A DNA stretch of 64,000 bases, taken from positions 3,989,297 through 4,053,296 of the forward strand of contig NC_133230.1 in assembly GCF_040436345.1 (NCBI RefSeq). The letters run 5' to 3'. The translations under genes were made by a program, and so were the position numbers. The notes under the pieces were generated by a model that searched no databases, was not told where the DNA came from, and saw only the letters and a program-made list of their open reading frames with translations. Source of the DNA: Pagrus major (lineage: Eukaryota; Chordata; Actinopteri; Spariformes; Sparidae). Position 1 is the first letter of the stretch, and each line of letters opens with the position of its first letter. Below are positions 62,746-64,000 of this stretch, piece by piece.

Positions 62746-62842
62746 ACTGCTTAGCAACAACCAATCAGCCTAATATTTTTGGCAGAGTCTGGCAGCCAAT
62801 CGAGAGGGTGAGAGCGGGCTTTGGCGCTCTGTTTTTATTGGT
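62746..62842 (+). promoter_or_regulatory. TTAGCAAC + CCAAT module C
   Basis: ACTGCTTAGCAACAA then CCAATCAGCC, a second CCAATCG 35 bases on, and an ATTGG at about 62837. The module lies downstream of a gggggcggggcc GC box near 62690. It is the most complete of the three modules. Confidence 0.5.
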
Positions 62843-64000
62843 GGCTGTGTGGAAAAACAATGTTTTTCTTAGTACTCTACACTTCAGCGCTGGTGGCGTG
62901 GCTGGTGATGCTCGGAGCAGATTTTTTGGGAGATAATCTTGGCTTTGATGGGGCTGAAAGACACATGGCTCATTACTGTTAAGTGATCCTATTTGCATTT
63001 TTATGCAAACCTCCAGCTCTAGTTGAGCTGTAGCAACTAGCTGGCCCAGAGCAGCAGTTGTAACTCCCTGTGAATGTGCCAGTAACTACAGAGAAACATA
63101 AGAAAAACCTTCCTAGTATTGATTTGCAGCCTCCGAAACAATCCATCTCTTAGTTTTCCTAAGGCTTTAACATCCTTGAACATGCTCCTTCCCCTTCATG
63201 ACTGAAGAGTGTTCGATAGGTGAAATCAATAAGGGATTATAGCTTGTCAATAGCAGTTCACCTGCTCAGTCTGAGAGATGGATAGCGCAGGTGATGCCAG
63301 CATTAAACACACTCAGGTTAGCTGACAACTGTCGCAGTGCATGGAAATAAAAATGATGGATGATGACGAGTCCTTTTCTTTATTTTCTCAGCCTGCGCTG
63401 GGAAAGTGAACAAGTGTAACACTGTCTCTTCCCTCTGTAACTGCGGTCTAGTTGCCCTCGAGGGAGGCAGTAAAAAACTCCATATGCCCCCGTGGCCAAC
63501 AGAGGGAAGCAGGTTGGGTCCCAGCTGTGTGGCGGTGGGGGCGCTCAGAGACTGCATGCGTTCTCAGCCGACCCTCGCTGGTTAAATAAAGCTAAAAGCC
63601 ACGTTGACAGCGGCTCCTCTTGACAGATACAAATCAATAGTCAGAAGGTGGCCCCTGCCAGAGCTCAGGACGGGATTGACAAGCAATGCGGCAGAAGCTT
63701 AAGAGTGAGGCGAAAGGGTGGGGCCGGATGTCTCGATTAATTCAAATCAGACAGTTTTAGCCTGGAGTTACTAGACGAAACAGAGAAGAACCCGGTGAGG
63801 GATCTTGCTGTGTGGGCACATTCATTTGTAAAACTTGTACTTTACTACTGATAGAGAAAACCCTCATCAAGATAACTTTTGTTAGAGTTTCAGTAGCTTC
63901 ATCTCAGTAATAATAAAAAAAAACGAATTCTCAGAGGTGAAGCGCACCGGTGCTGTGAGAAATCCTGAGCCCATACATCATCTAAGGGAAAACACTCTCA

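Larger units (their letters stand above)
55057..64000 (+). other. eif2ak3: eif2ak3 intron 1 (continues past the window)
   Basis: The expected exon 2, coding for a lumenal segment like LVIISTLDGRI, was looked for and not found. The intron has a dispersed repeat at 57600-57895, a purine (GGA) array at 59765, a GA array at 60822 and a CAG run at 62250. Between 59.6 and 62.9 kb it becomes GC-richer and holds four CCAAT-containing clusters described separately. The strand is assumed from exon 1. Confidence 0.75.

Overview
The window is vertebrate nuclear DNA, almost certainly from a ray-finned (teleost) fish. It has small exons separated by long AT-rich introns with canonical GT..AG splice sites, many CA/GT and CT/GA microsatellites, and several short interspersed repeat types that I recognise from teleost genomes. 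All three recognisable genes lie on the + strand.

Region 1 (1-44.6 kb) is the 3' majority of slc4a11, a solute carrier family 4 membrane transporter for H+/OH-/NH3 and possibly borate. I resolved sixteen exons between 2546 and 41084. Joined, they give 2286 bases, or 761 codons plus a stop, in one unbroken frame that aligns collinearly with human SLC4A11 from its cytoplasmic domain to its C-terminus. The first coding exons must lie upstream of the window. A long 3'UTR follows, ending near a good AATAAA at 44550. Introns carry microsatellites, a 0.6-kb polypyrimidine tract, a degenerate tandem duplication, hAT-type fragments and other dispersed repeats.

Region 2 (45.9-53.1 kb) is a complete rpia gene (ribose-5-phosphate isomerase A, pentose phosphate pathway) in nine exons. 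A perfect palindromic NRF1-type site sits upstream. The sequence allows either a 235-residue product or a 288-residue product with an alanine-rich, presequence-like extension.

Region 3 (54.1-64 kb) is the promoter, first coding exon and part of a long intron 1 of eif2ak3 (PERK, the ER-stress eIF2alpha kinase). The promoter holds seven CCAAT boxes, an NRF1-type site and a TATA-like box. The putative leader holds a 3-codon uORF followed by an out-of-frame uORF that overlaps the main ATG, the layout known from ATF4. Intron 1 contains three copies of a TTAGCAAC+CCAAT module (59.65, 60.72 and 62.75 kb) and another CCAAT cluster (61.8 kb), which suggests a regulatory block.

The genes are not an operon. 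slc4a11 handles membrane acid-base and ammonia transport, rpia serves sugar-phosphate metabolism, and eif2ak3 controls translation under ER stress. RPIA and EIF2AK3 are also neighbours in human but, from memory, are head-to-head there. Here they are tail-to-head. Exon calls rest on reading frames, splice phases and recalled family sequences. No search was run.
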